From: Helicostylum pulchrum
Taxonomy: Eukaryota; Mucoromycota; Mucoromycetes; Mucorales; Mucoraceae
Reading direction: 5' to 3'
Assembly (NCBI GenBank): GCA_025677825.1
Contig: JAIXMO010000065.1
Location: 1 to 64,000 of the forward strand
DNA: 64,000 bases
Shown: piece after piece, positions 21,678 to 33,984 of the stretch
Layout of the letters: every line of letters begins with the position of its first letter
Position numbering within the stretch: the stretch's first letter is position 1
The notes under the pieces: generated by a model
What the model was told of the DNA's origin: nothing
The model's database searches: none
Seen by the model: the letters and a program-made list of their open reading frames with translations, nothing else
Made by a program: the position numbers and the translations under genes

Positions 21678-24600
21678 ATGAGTGAAGCAAAAATACAATT
21701 ACTAGGAGTACTTCGAGAAGCTACTTCACAGGATTTTCAACGTATGAGACAAGCTGAAGATATGTTGAAGCAATGGGAGAATGCACCTAGTTTCTTTGCC
21801 ACGTTACAGGTATGCAGACACACACATACACGCGTCAAGTATTTTTTTTTTAAAAAAAAAACTGGTTTTTATGTGTAGGATATATTTTATGATAGGTCTG
21901 TTGAACATGATATTCGATTTTTAAGTGGTATCTACTTAAAGAACGGTATCGATCGATTTTGGAGAAGAACAGCTAAAAAGTAAGACACCCCCCAAAAAAA
22001 ATAGAGTTTACAGATAGGTTTAATATCTGTGTGTAAATATAGTCCCATTAGCGCCGAAGAAAAACAAGCTATTAGACAACGATTACTTCAGTTCCTTGAT
22101 GAACCTAGTAGAAAGGTATATACGTATATGTGACATATTTTCTGCTCGTATATAAACTATTATTATTTATAGCTTACTGCCCAAAATGCCGTGATTGTAT
22201 CTAGAATTGCTCGACTTGATTATCCTAGAGACTGGTAAGGTGGTTTGTAGATAAATAATTACAAAAGGATAGAAAATAACAATTTTTTTTTTTACGAGTG
22301 TAGGCCTGATTTACTTTCAACATTAATTCAATCCATGGAAACTACTGGTAGTGACCCAGACCACGCACGATTAATTCATCACCGTGTATTGGAAACGCTT
22401 GGAGAAGTCTTGACCGAATTAAGCACCAGATTATTATCTTCTGGACGTAAACAGTTTGCAGAGATCGCACCCAACATCTTTCAAACCGTGACACAAGTGT
22501 ATGTTGGATACGTAGACCGTACAATTATGAATCTATCAAACCAAATCGAGAATACAGACGCCGTTTTAGTAGAATTGGATATTGTTGCTACTTGTGTAAA
22601 GTGTTTGAAAGTGTTGATGATTAGTGGCATTAGAGATGTTCACAAGTATAACGAAACTAGAGTATGCTATTTATTTTGTAGGGGGGGGGGGGGGTATATA
22701 TATATACTAATAATATTTGTTTAGACTTTTATTGATATCAGTCGTAAACATTTAGAACAATTTATGAACTGCCGCTTCGCATTGATCCAACTTAAATACC
22801 AAGGAAAGATTAAACAAGATTTGGAAAACACGATTGAAGAATACGGATCACTTTATTTGGGATTACAAAAGAGCCACCCAGTTTCGGCAGCATTATGTCC
22901 ATCTTGGCTCGACATGATTAAATACTACTGGCAGCATATCATGATCGAAGGCAGCCGTATTGTATCGCACACATCCGACGCCTCCGTCTTTGAACCTTTT
23001 TTATTACAAGGCATGCTTTTAATCAAGGACACTATCAAAAACTCTTCTTACAACGCTGGTAAATTAGGCGCTGACCTTTTATCTGTAACCGAAGAAGAAA
23101 AGGAACTCGCAGTAGAGGCAGGTCGCTTAATTCACGAACAATTATTGACTCCGGATTTTGTCAATATTTGCGCCGAGACTTTGGTCAGTCAGTACATGCT
23201 GTTAACTCCCCAAGATTTTAGCAAGTGGGAAGAAGATCCTGAAAGTTGGGCTATTTCTTTAGGTTCAGAGAATTGGGAGTTTGAGTTGAGACCTTGTGCT
23301 GAAATGACCTTTATGAATTTATTATCGCAATATCGAGATCAACTAGTACCCATCATGTTGAATTTAGTTGAACGTGTAGCTAGTAAGTTTTATTATTTAC
23401 TGTATAACAAACAAAAAAACTAAAACCAAATTACTTGTACAGCTGTTACCGATCAACAAAGTTTATTGTTTAAGGATGCAGTCTACGGAGCAATTGGATT
23501 AGGTGTTAACTCACTTTACGGCCGCCTTGATTTCGAACCCTTTGTTATGAACAGACTCGTCCATGAACTGAAAACAAAGGATCCCGAATTTAAAATCTTA
23601 CGCCGTCGTATTGGTTGGATGCTCGGTAAATGGGTAACGGAAGGAATCAGTTCCGACTGTCGAAAAGTGATTTATGAGATCTTGCTGGAATTAATGTCGG
23701 AAGAGGAGGACTTGGTTGTACGATTAACAGCCGCAAACGGATTAAAGCAAGCTGTAGATGATTGGGATTTCGATATTGATATTGTATTGCCTTACTTGGG
23801 AAGAGCCATGTCTTTACTGTTAACATTACTGCATGAAGTAGAGGAATCGGATACTACACTGCAGTTGATTTCGTATCTTACAGCCATTATGGATAGAACC
23901 AATATTAATGTAAGTGTGCTATTATCATAAAAAGCCGATAGTATTACTTACCTTTGTGTGTATGTGTAGATGATACCTTATGCAGGTCAAATTATTCAAT
24001 TATTAACTCCATTATGGGGTCCCAATACCGAACCTTTACTTAAATCTTCGCTCGTAGTTACCTTTACCAAAATTACAAGTGTAAGAAAAAAAAAACAGGT
24101 TACATTTTATCAATTGATTAATCCCCCCCCCCTTAAATAGATCCTTAATGAACAATCCGCTCAGTTGCATGAAATACTTATCCCTATTGTACGCCATTGT
24201 ACTGACTGCAGCAACGTAAGTGATATTTACCCTGCCTGACACGCAACCCAAAAATTAATCCAATTATATGCAGGAAGAGCACATTTATTTACTTGAAGAT
24301 GCTTTGGATTTATGGTGGAGTTTGTTACAAAGTGCGCCTAGTTCTAGTGCAGAACTAATGTCACTTTTACCCTGTGCATTTACATTATTAGACCATGACA
24401 CAGAGAACTTACGAAAGGTGCTCAAGATCATCGATAGTTATATTTTATTAGATCCAGTCAGTACATTACAACCTGCCAATGCTGCTATTTTATTTGAAAA
24501 GCTGGGTGGTAAAATAGTCTATTGTAGAGAGCAAGCTGCATCTTATATTACGCATACCATTGATTTGGCATTACAAGGAGTCCCATTACAAGCATACGGA

Positions 24601-25458
24601 GAATCACTTGTTCAGTCTGGCTTGTTATCAAATATTCTTAGTATTTTGGTCCAAGACAAGGTAATGTATATATATAAAAAGATATATTGTATGTTTTTTA
24701 ACATTTTTTTTGATATCAAGATTTATGGTTATGCCATTGTGAATTATATGAACCTGTTTGCCCGCTTATCGATTTATGATGCTAATTTTGTAATCCAAGT
24801 TATTCAGCTGACGGGTCAGCAACAACAGATGCCTGGAGACTTTTTAGGAGATATAGTGGATAAATGGTTGGACAAGGTAAAGGAAAAAACCGAGTGTTAT
24901 TTATCAGAGCTAAAATATTCATATGATACATCATTTTTTTTTTTTTTCTTAGTTTGATAACGCTAGCCAGACAAGAGCTAGAAAATTAGCATGCATTGGG
25001 TACACAAATTTAATTTTGACTGGTAATACAACCATTCTAAACAGATTGCCCAATCTTATGGCCATATGGAGTGATGTGGGACCAGAAATGAAAGAAGGCG
25101 ATGGATCAGAGTAAGTTTTTTTATTATACATGCGGAAATCCTTTTTAAAAATCACATGCTAATTAAAACATTTTTTTTAATAGAGTACTTTATAGTGAAG
25201 TAGATATGGAAGGAGATATTTATGAAATAGACAATAGTGCAGAAAAGACTAGAAAGAACGAGGTAATATATAAGCGTGTATATGTATGTGTGTAATATTC
25301 GACTAATTTTTTGTACGTAGCTTTCTCACCGTGATCCAGTTTATACCATTGATTTAATTCACCTTATTCGTCAAACATTGAATCAACCCTCCATAAGCGT
25401 GCTTTTAAATCAAATAGATGCTACACTTTTAGATCAAGTGAAGTTATTATTACAGTAA
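21678..25458 (+). CDS. KAP120: Importin-11/Kap120-like karyopherin
   Basis: A nuclear transport receptor of the importin-beta superfamily. Fourteen exons: 21678-21809, 21879-21979, 22043-22115, 22173-22234, 22304-22661, 22725-23382, 23443-23909, 23970-24080, 24141-24215, 24274-24660, 24721-24876, 24953-25110, 25184-25262 and 25321-25458. They sum to 985 codons without a stop, close to human IPO11 (975) and yeast Kap120 (1032). The importin-beta N-terminal domain is at about 24-95 (RQAEDMLKQWENAPSFFATL, FLSGIYLKNGIDRFW). HEAT-type helices fill the rest, and a late acidic loop carries YSEVDMEGDIYEIDN. It has the highest intron density of the window. Confidence 0.9.
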
Positions 25459-25622
25459 CCGAATTCCTTAAAAAAATTAAAACGTGACCCCAATAAAACG
25501 TAATTTTGTCTGATTTGCTATTGCCTTTTAAAAAAATAATATATATTTCACTTTTTTATTTTATTTACTCTTTTTCCCTCTTGTTTCCTATACTCACACG
25601 CACATAACACACACACACACAA

Positions 25623-26545
25623 ATGATTATTTCATCTATTTTTCATCCAGCAGTGCTTAGTACTAGTGCTATTTCTACAGTTGTATTTATTTCTTGGTTT
25701 ACATTTTGGAACAAGACAAAGTTAGCTCGTACCGAGAAAGAAAGAGCTTATGTTAGTACATTACTTAGTAGTTCTATCACCAGTACATTATCACTACCAC
25801 TTGTCTATCGATTAATCACCAACGGAGGAGATTTTACAGACATATTGGCTTACCGTACGTGGACAGTACTAGCAACCACATTTTTCATGACATTTCTAGT
25901 GTTTGATCTCAGTATTGGAATGATCTACTACCGAAACAAAATTGATATTCTGACAGGATGGGTGCATCATATCACTTACCTGCTTGTACTCACCTGGGCT
26001 ATCCATCGACAAATATGTTCTGCATTTATCATGATGTGCATCCTTGAAGTGCCTACCTTCATACTGGCTTTAGGTTCCATTCGAACTCGATTACGCCGCG
26101 ACTACGTATTTGCAGCTGCATTTGTGTTGACTCGGATTTCATTTCATGGGTATGCAATAAAATGCGCTTGGAGCATGGATCCATTTGGACCCGTTGTAAA
26201 TGCTTTATCCTTTTTCTTTCCTGTACATTGTTATTGGTTTTATGGTAAATAGGGGAGTGGGAGGTTTCTTCATTAAAAAGGGAGAGCTATAGTTTTTCTC
26301 ATCCTTTTTTTTTCTATATATTATCACTTATAGGGTTCATTAAACAACAATTACGAAAGACTTCAACAAAGAATCAAATTAAACCACAACAGGTAATTCC
26401 AGTGGTGGTAGCCGCAAAACGGAAGCCAGCACAATTAATTAAAAAGAAGCCTGCTATTAAAGCCACTACTCAAAGAAGAACAAATTATACATCAAACTAT
26501 ACTACACCATCATTATATCAATCACCTCCCGTATCAGTACATTAA
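25623..26545 (+). CDS. TLC-domain membrane protein (TLCD4/TMEM56-like)
   Basis: Exons 25623-26244 and 26334-26545 give 277 aa. Several hydrophobic segments are visible, starting with AISTVVFISWFTFW, and the central GWVHHITYLLVLTWAIH carries the HH pair typical of the TRAM-LAG1-CLN8 fold. The ending is a basic, disordered tail rich in Lys and Thr (AAKRKPAQLIKKKP is its style). TLCD4-type proteins have unknown roles in lipid metabolism. Ceramide synthases carry a longer Lag1 motif not seen here. A CA microsatellite sits just upstream of the ATG. Confidence 0.8.
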
Positions 26546-26587
26546 TAAAATAGTTATAATTATAAAAAAAAAACGTGTTTTGTTTAT

Positions 26588-27585
26588 TTATAAAGTCTTT
26601 TTGGGAGTAGTCTTTTCTTTAACAGTTGCATAAGCTTTAAGGACGGCAGGTGGTACGTTAGGATGAGCAGTGGGAGGGGTTAAGAAGCGGTCAACTTTTG
26701 ATCCTAATTCAGTTAAAAACTCTCTACTATCAGTAGACATGTAATAACGCATACGTAAAAATTGGGCGTAGATCAAAATAGAAAGAATAGTGGATTTGAA
26801 TCTATTATGTCATTTGGTGATAAATTAGTATCATTTAAAAAAAAACCATCAAAAACTAACTTACACAAATAAACCAAGTACAAGTCGCGTCATTACACCG
26901 CAGATTTCAATTTTAGCAGCATACTCCATTGCTTTACTATGATACGTATTCATGAGATTATTGATAGACTGTTGAATTTTTGTTTGAGTAGGTGCAAAAG
27001 TAGGAATCAAGTGTTTTTCCGTGTACTCCATAACATGGAATACAGAGTAAATGTAAAAAGGTAATAATGTGACTACAAAAGTAATAAAAAGAAAGGGTTA
27101 CATTGTGCTTTGCGATCAAGACTCATGTTAATGTTCCTACTTGCAATTCTTTTTGTAAGGAAAAAGTAGACTGCAACAATCAAGTATTGAGTATTTTCAT
27201 CCAACAGTACTCTTTTAAAGAAGGATTGATTCGTTGCCAAAGGCTATATAAGAGGTTTAGTTTTGAAAAAAAAAATCGCGCGTCCTTTTTTTATACTTAC
27301 TTTGTAGGAATTGAAAAGAACTATACTGTAAGAGATAATAATACCCACATAGGATGCTCTATAAAAGAAGCCCAAGGGAAAGAATAAAAGTCGTGAAAGG
27401 AAAAAGATGGTTGCGTTTAATACAACCAAACCGTGTCCAACGAACCATCCAAATTGAAGATCCTATACAACACCTTTAGTATCTCTTTTGTTATATACTT
27501 ATGGTCTTTTCTTTTTTACCTTGAAATTGATTTTCTCTGCCGTATTTTGTTCTTGCTCTACTTTCTTTTCACCGTCTGTTTTCAT
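26588..27585 (-). CDS. POM33: TMEM33/Pom33-like ER and nuclear-envelope protein
   Basis: Exons are 27585-27520, 27462-27301, 27243-27141, 27072-26865 and 26801-26588, giving 250 aa with all phases consistent. The first exon is hydrophilic. Membrane segments follow (WFVGHGLVVLNATIFFLSRL, then SYVGIIISYSIVLFNSYK). LPFYIYSVFHVMEYTEKHL and RMRYYMSTDSREF are typical of the TMEM33/Pom33/Per33 family, whose yeast members bind nuclear pores and shape ER tubules. It is convergent with the TLC gene, with only about 40 bases between stops. Confidence 0.87.
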
Positions 27586-28238
27586 TTTGTTTCTTAAAAA
27601 TATAAAAGAGAAGGAAAAAAGGATTAAAAAATGTGCCGTGCATCCTAAAACAAGTTCAAATTATATACAAAGTTTTTTTGCATCTAAAACATGATTGGTG
27701 GTTTTTCGGTTTTAAGCAAACTTTTAGAGAAGCGCTCATCATGACATGACATGATAGACTTTTTAAAACATGTTTACAGCAGGATATACACCTTAAACGA
27801 GACCATAAATCCTGGCCTTATTATACAACTGATGCGTAGGCTGATCAGTGACAAAAAAAAAGCGTAAGTACTACACAGTTACTTGCAAGACAAACAAGTT
27901 AATTATAGCATTGGTGATTAAAATAAAAATGCTTGTCTGTTGCTTGATATGGTAATATACACTCGCTTCTTCTCCTGAGCAAATCTAGCTAATAATAATA
28001 CAGAATAATGATACACTTGGACTCAATGTAAATAACATTAAAGCAGTGACAACTTCTAATTGAATATAATCAGATAATGGTATATTCTCCTTTGTCTTTC
28101 AATCGCTGGATTACCACCATTTTAGTTAAATAATGAAGTCACTCTCTTCTCTCTCAACTCCGAATTTTACAAGACTCTTTTTTAGGGATACTTGGCAAAA
28201 ACCTACGTTTCTTTTTCTTTCTAGTTTTTTTTTATAGT
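27586..28238. promoter_or_regulatory. Divergent region between Pom33-like and verprolin genes
   Basis: AT-rich, with a CATGACATGACATGAT repeat near 27740. No coding exon was recognised. Confidence 0.45.
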
Positions 28239-29718
28239 ATGGAAAACGGTCTATTAGCTCAAATTCAAAAGGGTAAAGCCTTAAAAAAGTCTCAAACAAA
28301 TGATAGGTCAGCACCTATAGTCGATGGTAAGTAATCACAACATAAAACATACGAAATCTACTTAGTAACAACAACAAATAGCAGCTAAACCATCAGGAGG
28401 TGCTTCTATGGGTAGCATGGCAAGACCACCTATACCTGTCGGTGGTGGTGGTGGTTCAGTACCCTCTCTACAACATATAGCTTCTGCCCCACCTATGGCT
28501 GCTCCTGCTGCTCCTCAATTAGGTGGGTTATTTGCTCAAGGTATGCCAACGCTTCGAAAAACTAGAGGTGCTGCAGTTGATACAGGAAGAGGAATGTCAA
28601 GTAAGTTACAAAAAAGAGAGAGATTGTGTGTTGAGTAGTAAAATAACTCATCATTACGTTTAGGTCCATCTTCACCTACACCACCAGCTCCAGCTCCACC
28701 TACACCAGGTCGATCACCAGCTTTTAAACCGCCCACTATATCGAGTCATAACACATTACCGAGAAACTTTAAAGCACCACCACCTATTCCAGGTAGGGGA
28801 TTACCTCAATTCAATCAAAATGCACCTTCTACACCTCCACCTGCGTCACCTTATAGTGGTGGAGGCGGTCCACCACCACCACCCCCTCCACCTCCACCTC
28901 CACCTCCACCAGGAGGAGGACATGGTATTGCATCTGGTATGCCACCTAAAGTACAACAATCACTTGCTTCACCCGTAGTAGGACGCTCAAGATCAAATAG
29001 TTCACCTTCACGACCTGTACCACCACCTCCTCCACGAGCAATCCCATCTCCGCCTCCTCCTGCAAACGCGGCACCAAGCATCCCTCGCGGACCGCCAAAA
29101 TTTGGATTACCTCAAAGAGCACCTTCAAGTTCTTTAGCGGTACCACCTGTATTACCACCTGGCAGACCCCGATCTACATCCAATGCTTCACAGCGTCAGT
29201 CTCCAGTAGCTACACCACCTAGATCTCCTTTACCTCCTCCACCGCCTTCCATCGGTAGACCTTTTGGAGGTTCATCATCTCCACCGCCTCCTCCTCCCCC
29301 TCCTCCACCTCCATCAGCATCAGCAAGAGAAGCACCAACACCAGCTCCTCCTGTAGGTAGATTATTTGGTAATAATGTGCCACAACCACCTTCGATGGGT
29401 AGATCGTTTGGATCACCACAAGCACCCCCTCCACCTCCAGGTAATATTAGACAAACTCCATTAATGGGATTAAGATCTTCAACCCCACAACCACGCCAAG
29501 AGATTTCGTTGACAGAAGGAGGAGGTAGATATACATTTAGACCTACATCCGACTTACCTCAACCAAGATCCGTTCGAGTCATATCAAAACACATATATCC
29601 TAGTGGAGAAACAAAAGGCAATGGTAAGTTTTAAAATACTTGGTCTTTTTTTTTTCTTTAAACTAAAACACTCTTTCTCAAACCAGCTTATCCATTGGAT
29701 TATTCGAAATTAAATTGA
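28239..29718 (+). CDS. VRP1: Verprolin/WIP-family actin regulator
   Basis: It links actin and WASP at endocytic patches and in hyphal polarity. Exons 28239-28326, 28382-28600, 28664-29623 and 29687-29718 give 432 aa. The N-terminus starts directly with a WH2-like actin-binding motif (LLAQIQKGKALKKSQ). The body is proline-rich with several poly-Pro tracts separated by Gly/Ser, binding sites for profilin and SH3 domains. The C-terminus has RYTFRPTSDLPQP, the WASP-binding motif of the family. It is shorter than yeast Vrp1 (817 aa), closer to mammalian WIP (503 aa). A Boi-like SH3 protein is encoded at the end of the window. Confidence 0.92.
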
Positions 29719-29879
29719 TTATATGAGTTTTAATAATAAAAAATGATTGGATGTTTCTGTTTAAAACATCAGTCGATTTTTCTATATTTCTCATGTAAAA
29801 AAACTATATAAATTGACACCTTTTTTCTGGATCGAAATCGATTGTACCTTTTTTTTCTTCCTTCCTTTAAGTGAGTAAT

Positions 29880-30998
29880 ATGCCGCCTTTTGTATTTGAT
29901 CATAGTAATCCAAAACCAAAAGTAAATAATCATCACCCCGATTACCGCCACCCGCTTTATATTGGAACTTGGAAACGATCGATCCCAGGTCGTGATGACG
30001 ATTTCGCTCGTGATGACATGGACGAGCCTCACTTGAAGAGAAAGCATGCCCTCTTACTAAAGCACCCACAAATTACAAAGTTATACGGCACCGAACTCAG
30101 TACATTTTATATCGCTACCCTCATCAACATTATACAATTGGGTCTGGCCTTTTACTTTGGTCATACACCTGTGCACTGGTCCATTTACTTACTGACCGCT
30201 TACTTTATTGGCGGAACCGCAACTGGTATGGTGGGTGTCATTATCCACGAAGCCTGTCATAATTTAGTAACCGGATCAAGCGTCGTTGATCGCATGATTG
30301 GGCTATACACGAATATCGTACTGCCGGTCCCCATCTCACAGTCTTTTAGACGGTATCATATTGAACACCATACATGGCAAGGAGTTGAAGGTATGGATCC
30401 CGACTTACCTTTAGAATGGGAAAAGAACTTGATTCGTGGTAACGCATTTAAAAAGATTTTATGGATCTTAATCTACCCCGTCATGTACGTTGTGCGTGGA
30501 TTGGTGATGCAGCAAGACCGAGGCCATAAACCCAACAAGTGGGAAATTATCAACGTTGTGTTCTCTATTGCCATGGATATTATCATTGTCAAGACATGCG
30601 GTTACAAAGGTCTCGCTTACTTGTTTTTATCACTTTGGTTCGGATACTCTTTACATCCTGGTGCTGCTCACTTTATCCAAGAACACTATACGTTTGATGA
30701 CGGACAAGAGACGTATTCTTACTACGGTATATTAAACGTACCATTTATGAATATTGGCTATCATAATGAACACCACGACTTTCAAAAGATTCCTTGGACA
30801 AAATTACCGCTGCTTCGATCTTTGGCTACTGAATACTATGATACTCTAGCCTACCATACTTCTTGGTTATTAGTTCATTGGAAATTTATTACGCAACCTA
30901 CAATGGGTCCTCAATCTAGAGTTGTACGTGATTATACTACCTTTAAACAAGGTAGAGCTTTAATTAGAAAAATACGTGACTTTAACGAAAAAAAATAA
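29880..30998 (+). CDS. DES1: Sphingolipid delta-4 desaturase
   Basis: A single-exon gene of 372 aa. The first ATG in frame is at 29880. It inserts the delta-4 double bond of the sphingoid base in dihydroceramide, in the ER membrane. All three histidine boxes of the DES1 family are present: HEACHN, HIEHHTW and NEHHDF. The conserved HPGAAHFIQEHYTF also matches the family. Four hydrophobic membrane segments flank the boxes. The N-terminal HPQITKLYG segment is the usual lipid-desaturase leader. It is an unusually intron-free gene for this window, and its codon choice shows more C-ending codons than neighbours, consistent with high expression. Confidence 0.95.
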   Translation: MPPFVFDHSNPKPKVNNHHPDYRHPLYIGTWKRSIPGRDDDFARDDMDEPHLKRKHALLLKHPQITKLYGTELSTFYIATLINIIQLGLAFYFGHTPVHWSIYLLTAYFIGGTATGMVGVIIHEACHNLVTGSSVVDRMIGLYTNIVLPVPISQSFRRYHIEHHTWQGVEGMDPDLPLEWEKNLIRGNAFKKILWILIYPVMYVVRGLVMQQDRGHKPNKWEIINVVFSIAMDIIIVKTCGYKGLAYLFLSLWFGYSLHPGAAHFIQEHYTFDDGQETYSYYGILNVPFMNIGYHNEHHDFQKIPWTKLPLLRSLATEYYDTLAYHTSWLLVHWKFITQPTMGPQSRVVRDYTTFKQGRALIRKIRDFNEKK

Positions 30999-31055
30999 AT
31001 AAGTTTTTGGTAGAAAAAAAGAAGAAGGGGGGATATATATGTAATATTTTTTTTT

Positions 31056-31985
31056 CTAAGTGGTCTTTCCAACTGTAGGGAACCATTGATCCCATTTAAT
31101 TTTAGCGGCTTCTTTAAATCTGACCATCATACTTTCTGCGTCATCTAATGCGGGACGGACGTCTAAATGGAACACAGGTACACCTGGTACATCTTCAGGT
31201 GCTTCATAGTAGTCAATGACATATCTTCTAGATTGGCCACAACGGCTAATATACCAATCATGTCTATCGAATGGTTTAGGTGCACTACAACATTTCAAAT
31301 TAGATACTGGTATATGTATATATCTCTTTTTATATATCTGCCAACTTACCCAAATAATGAATGCCATTTTGCCTTGGGCGTTATGTCTTGAGGCCTACCT
31401 TGGAATTTAGATAAATAAGGATCCTCTGCACAATCACTATCGTAAAAAAGTTAAATAAACGGTTCGGATTTTAATCAGCAACAAAACAACTTACCACTTG
31501 TATTTCGACTCCCATTTTAATACTTCTAACCAAGCCTCTTCATTTAAAAAGTTATGAATATCTACCATGGTCTCAATTTCTCCTTCAGGTGTCTCCCAGC
31601 CCTTTCTACGAAGTGCGTTATAGAATTGTTGAGGACTAGGGTACTCCCACTTGGACTCACTACCCTTTGCTTTAGGAATAGAAGAGACCACACGTTCCGT
31701 AGGCAACTCAACCGTTTGATCACTTTGTTGCTGCTGTGTTAGTTCAGGAATCATGTTGAGTTGGTTCAACTCGTCCTTCTTGTGCATGGGGCAACCAGGA
31801 GGGAACTCGAGTTTCTTTTCCACCTTCTTGACAGGACAAGAAGTAGGTTCCTCTGTCTTCTTGATAGGGCAAGACTCTTCTTTCTTGGGCATAGGACAGC
31901 TATCGGCTTCTTCAACCTTCTTGGGAATAGGACAGCTAGCGACTTCTTCAGCCTTCTTGGGCATAGGACAGCTATCAGTAGACAT
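31056..31985 (-). CDS. CYC3: Cytochrome c heme lyase (holocytochrome c synthase)
   Basis: It attaches heme to apocytochrome c in the mitochondrial intermembrane space. Exons 31985-31495, 31436-31350 and 31284-31056 give 268 aa. The N-terminus has six Cys-Pro motifs spaced about ten residues apart (SCPMP, SCPIP, SCPMP, SCPIK, SCPVK, GCPMH); most family members have two or so. The catalytic part has [18 protein letters not shown], the heme-ligand histidine region [10 protein letters not shown], then PFDRHDW, RYVIDYY and DVRPALD. A TAG in the second intron rules out the nearer acceptor, so I use the acceptor at 31285. Confidence 0.95.
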
Positions 31986-33143
31986 TATTTTAAATTAAAA
32001 AGTAAAGAAGGGTGCCTTGTAAAATAGAAAAATATTTTTTAATTGTTCTTTTTTGGGTTTCTTAGATTTTTGAAACTCAGATTTCACGATTCCAAAACAG
32101 TCACGAACAGGCATCTCGCCACGTTTGCTCCTTTCAACCACGTATAAACGTTTTGCATATTGTAGACTAAGGAGTCGGTAAATCATATACTATAGCTACC
32201 ATCAGTAGCTTAACTATATGTTCTTAATAAAAAAATACCTAGTTTAGCAAAACAAGCAGAAGAGAATGCTGTTTCCGATATAAGCAAGCAGATGTTTCAT
32301 TTGAAGAAAGCAAGAAAACACTTGAGAAAGGCACTCAGAAAGTAATTGTGAGATCTGAGCTAAGAAAAAGTAAAGATTCAAAAATTAAATAAAAATGGTT
32401 CTTTTATTTCAGCTTTTAAAAAAAAGGACCCTCCGTAAAGTAAAAAAATGTCACTTTTTTGTTGGTTACTCAAAATGAACGGTATTTTTGACAGAAGTGT
32501 TGCTCTTGACTTGTTAAAAAGCAAATTCTATGTTTTATTTTCTTGCTCAAAGATAAATTGAATAAAGAAGTTGGGTTATTACGCTTAAAGTAATATTCAA
32601 ATATACTCTTTGTTTCATGCGTGTGCATGTGATCCTTTATTACAAGATAAAATGTATCACTTCTTAAGCAGATCTCTTCTGGTAATTTAATTATCCATAT
32701 TATTATTATTTTAAAAAAAAAAAGAGTTGCGCATATTTGTTTCTGAATAATATAGCCGTGAAAAAAAAATTGATAAAATAAACTCTTTATAAACTCGTGG
32801 CTGTCAGTTGTCGCGTGCATATTTATTGTGTAGCACAAAGCTAGAGTGAACTCGGTTTGAGCAAAATACACTGCATTTTTCGTAACTCAAAATATTTACA
32901 CATTGTAGTCATATAATCAACCCTTTGACTTTTTTTTATTAAAAAAAAAAGTAGTTAGTGTATTATTTTTAAGGTGGGCTCTTTCAAGAACGAAACGTAT
33001 TTTATTCACCCGAACAATGAACTCTTTATTAATCCGCGTACCTTGTCGAAAATATATCTGCTATAAAATAGGCCTTCTTTTTTACACTATTCTACAGTTT
33101 ATTATCTTGATATCCGTTTAAAGTACTCTACCCGAACTACTAG
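31986..33143. other. Intergenic, with an unexplained minus-strand open frame
   Basis: The open frame 31995-32186 (-) contains RLYVVERSKRGEMPVRDC and reads like protein, but it has no start context or family that I know. The rest (32200-33143) is AT-rich with poly-T and poly-A runs and nothing coding. Confidence 0.4.
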
Positions 33144-33520
33144 ATGAACTCGCAACTTTCATTTCTTTCCAACAATAACACACTTGATACTTCTGAAAGT
33201 AATAGTGATGAAGTATTACAACGCCCCACTACTGGATGTAGAGCACAATTCCCTAAATTTATAAAAACTCATGGTTCATGCACCCTATTCCGAGTACGAA
33301 AAAGTTGATCTGACCTCACGAAACCAAAGTATTATCCTGTTCAAAACTAGTAAATTAGCCAAATTTGTTTTTTTTTATGACGAACTATCAAGAAGGTGAT
33401 ATTGGTTTTCTTTATTTGTCCGTACTATTGTCTTTGCTCGAATACTTTATAATAAACATATACCCGTTCATAAAAAATTAAAATATCCAAGTTTTATTTT
33501 CTCTTTGTAGGTATATCATT
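33120..33520 (+). repeat. Diverged repeat, copy A
   Basis: It matches 37165-37485 over most of its length: ACTACTAGATGAA, TTTCTTTCCA, CTGAAAGTA, CACCCTATTCCG, TTTATTTGTCCGTA. It includes a 54-codon frame (33144-33308) that starts MNSQLSFLSNNNTLDTSES. In copy B the frame is broken. Confidence 0.75.
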
Positions 33521-33984
33521 TTTTATACTGGTTGTTCTACACTTGTTTCTCGTATGGAAGCTATAAAAAAAAACGCTGTGACATTTTTGCCAGCCGCTTG
33601 CTTAACTTTTATTTTTTAAAAGCTGTTCATCTTTTTTTTTTTTTGGATGATTCAATCCTTTTTAAATTTGATACTTTTATTAATAACATCATTACAATAT
33701 TGATAATAATAATTTAAAGTAAAACAATCGACAAGAAAACTGAACAAGAAATCTCCCAGTTTAACTTTAAGGTTTTGTCTCATTCTAATCCAGACGCACC
33801 TTATGTATGCATTGTAATATACTTAGAGCCTTCTCAAGAAATTTGTTTGAGGAAAAGTTCCAGGTGAGTTTCTTTCGTCTCAAAATTTTCCTCGACCAAA
33901 TTATACAAACTTTCCCATTGGCTTTAAAAGAATTATGATTACTCCGAGAAGTTTGCTTGAGAAGGCTCGTACCTGTTTACTGAA

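Noticed and set aside
28851..29434. Gly-rich and Val/Glu-rich minus-strand frames opposite verprolin
   Set aside because: They are the complement of poly-proline coding. The plus strand has WH2 and WASP-binding motifs.
29871..29879. Upstream GTG as start of the delta-4 desaturase
   Set aside because: A nuclear fungal gene should start with ATG, and an in-frame ATG lies at 29880.
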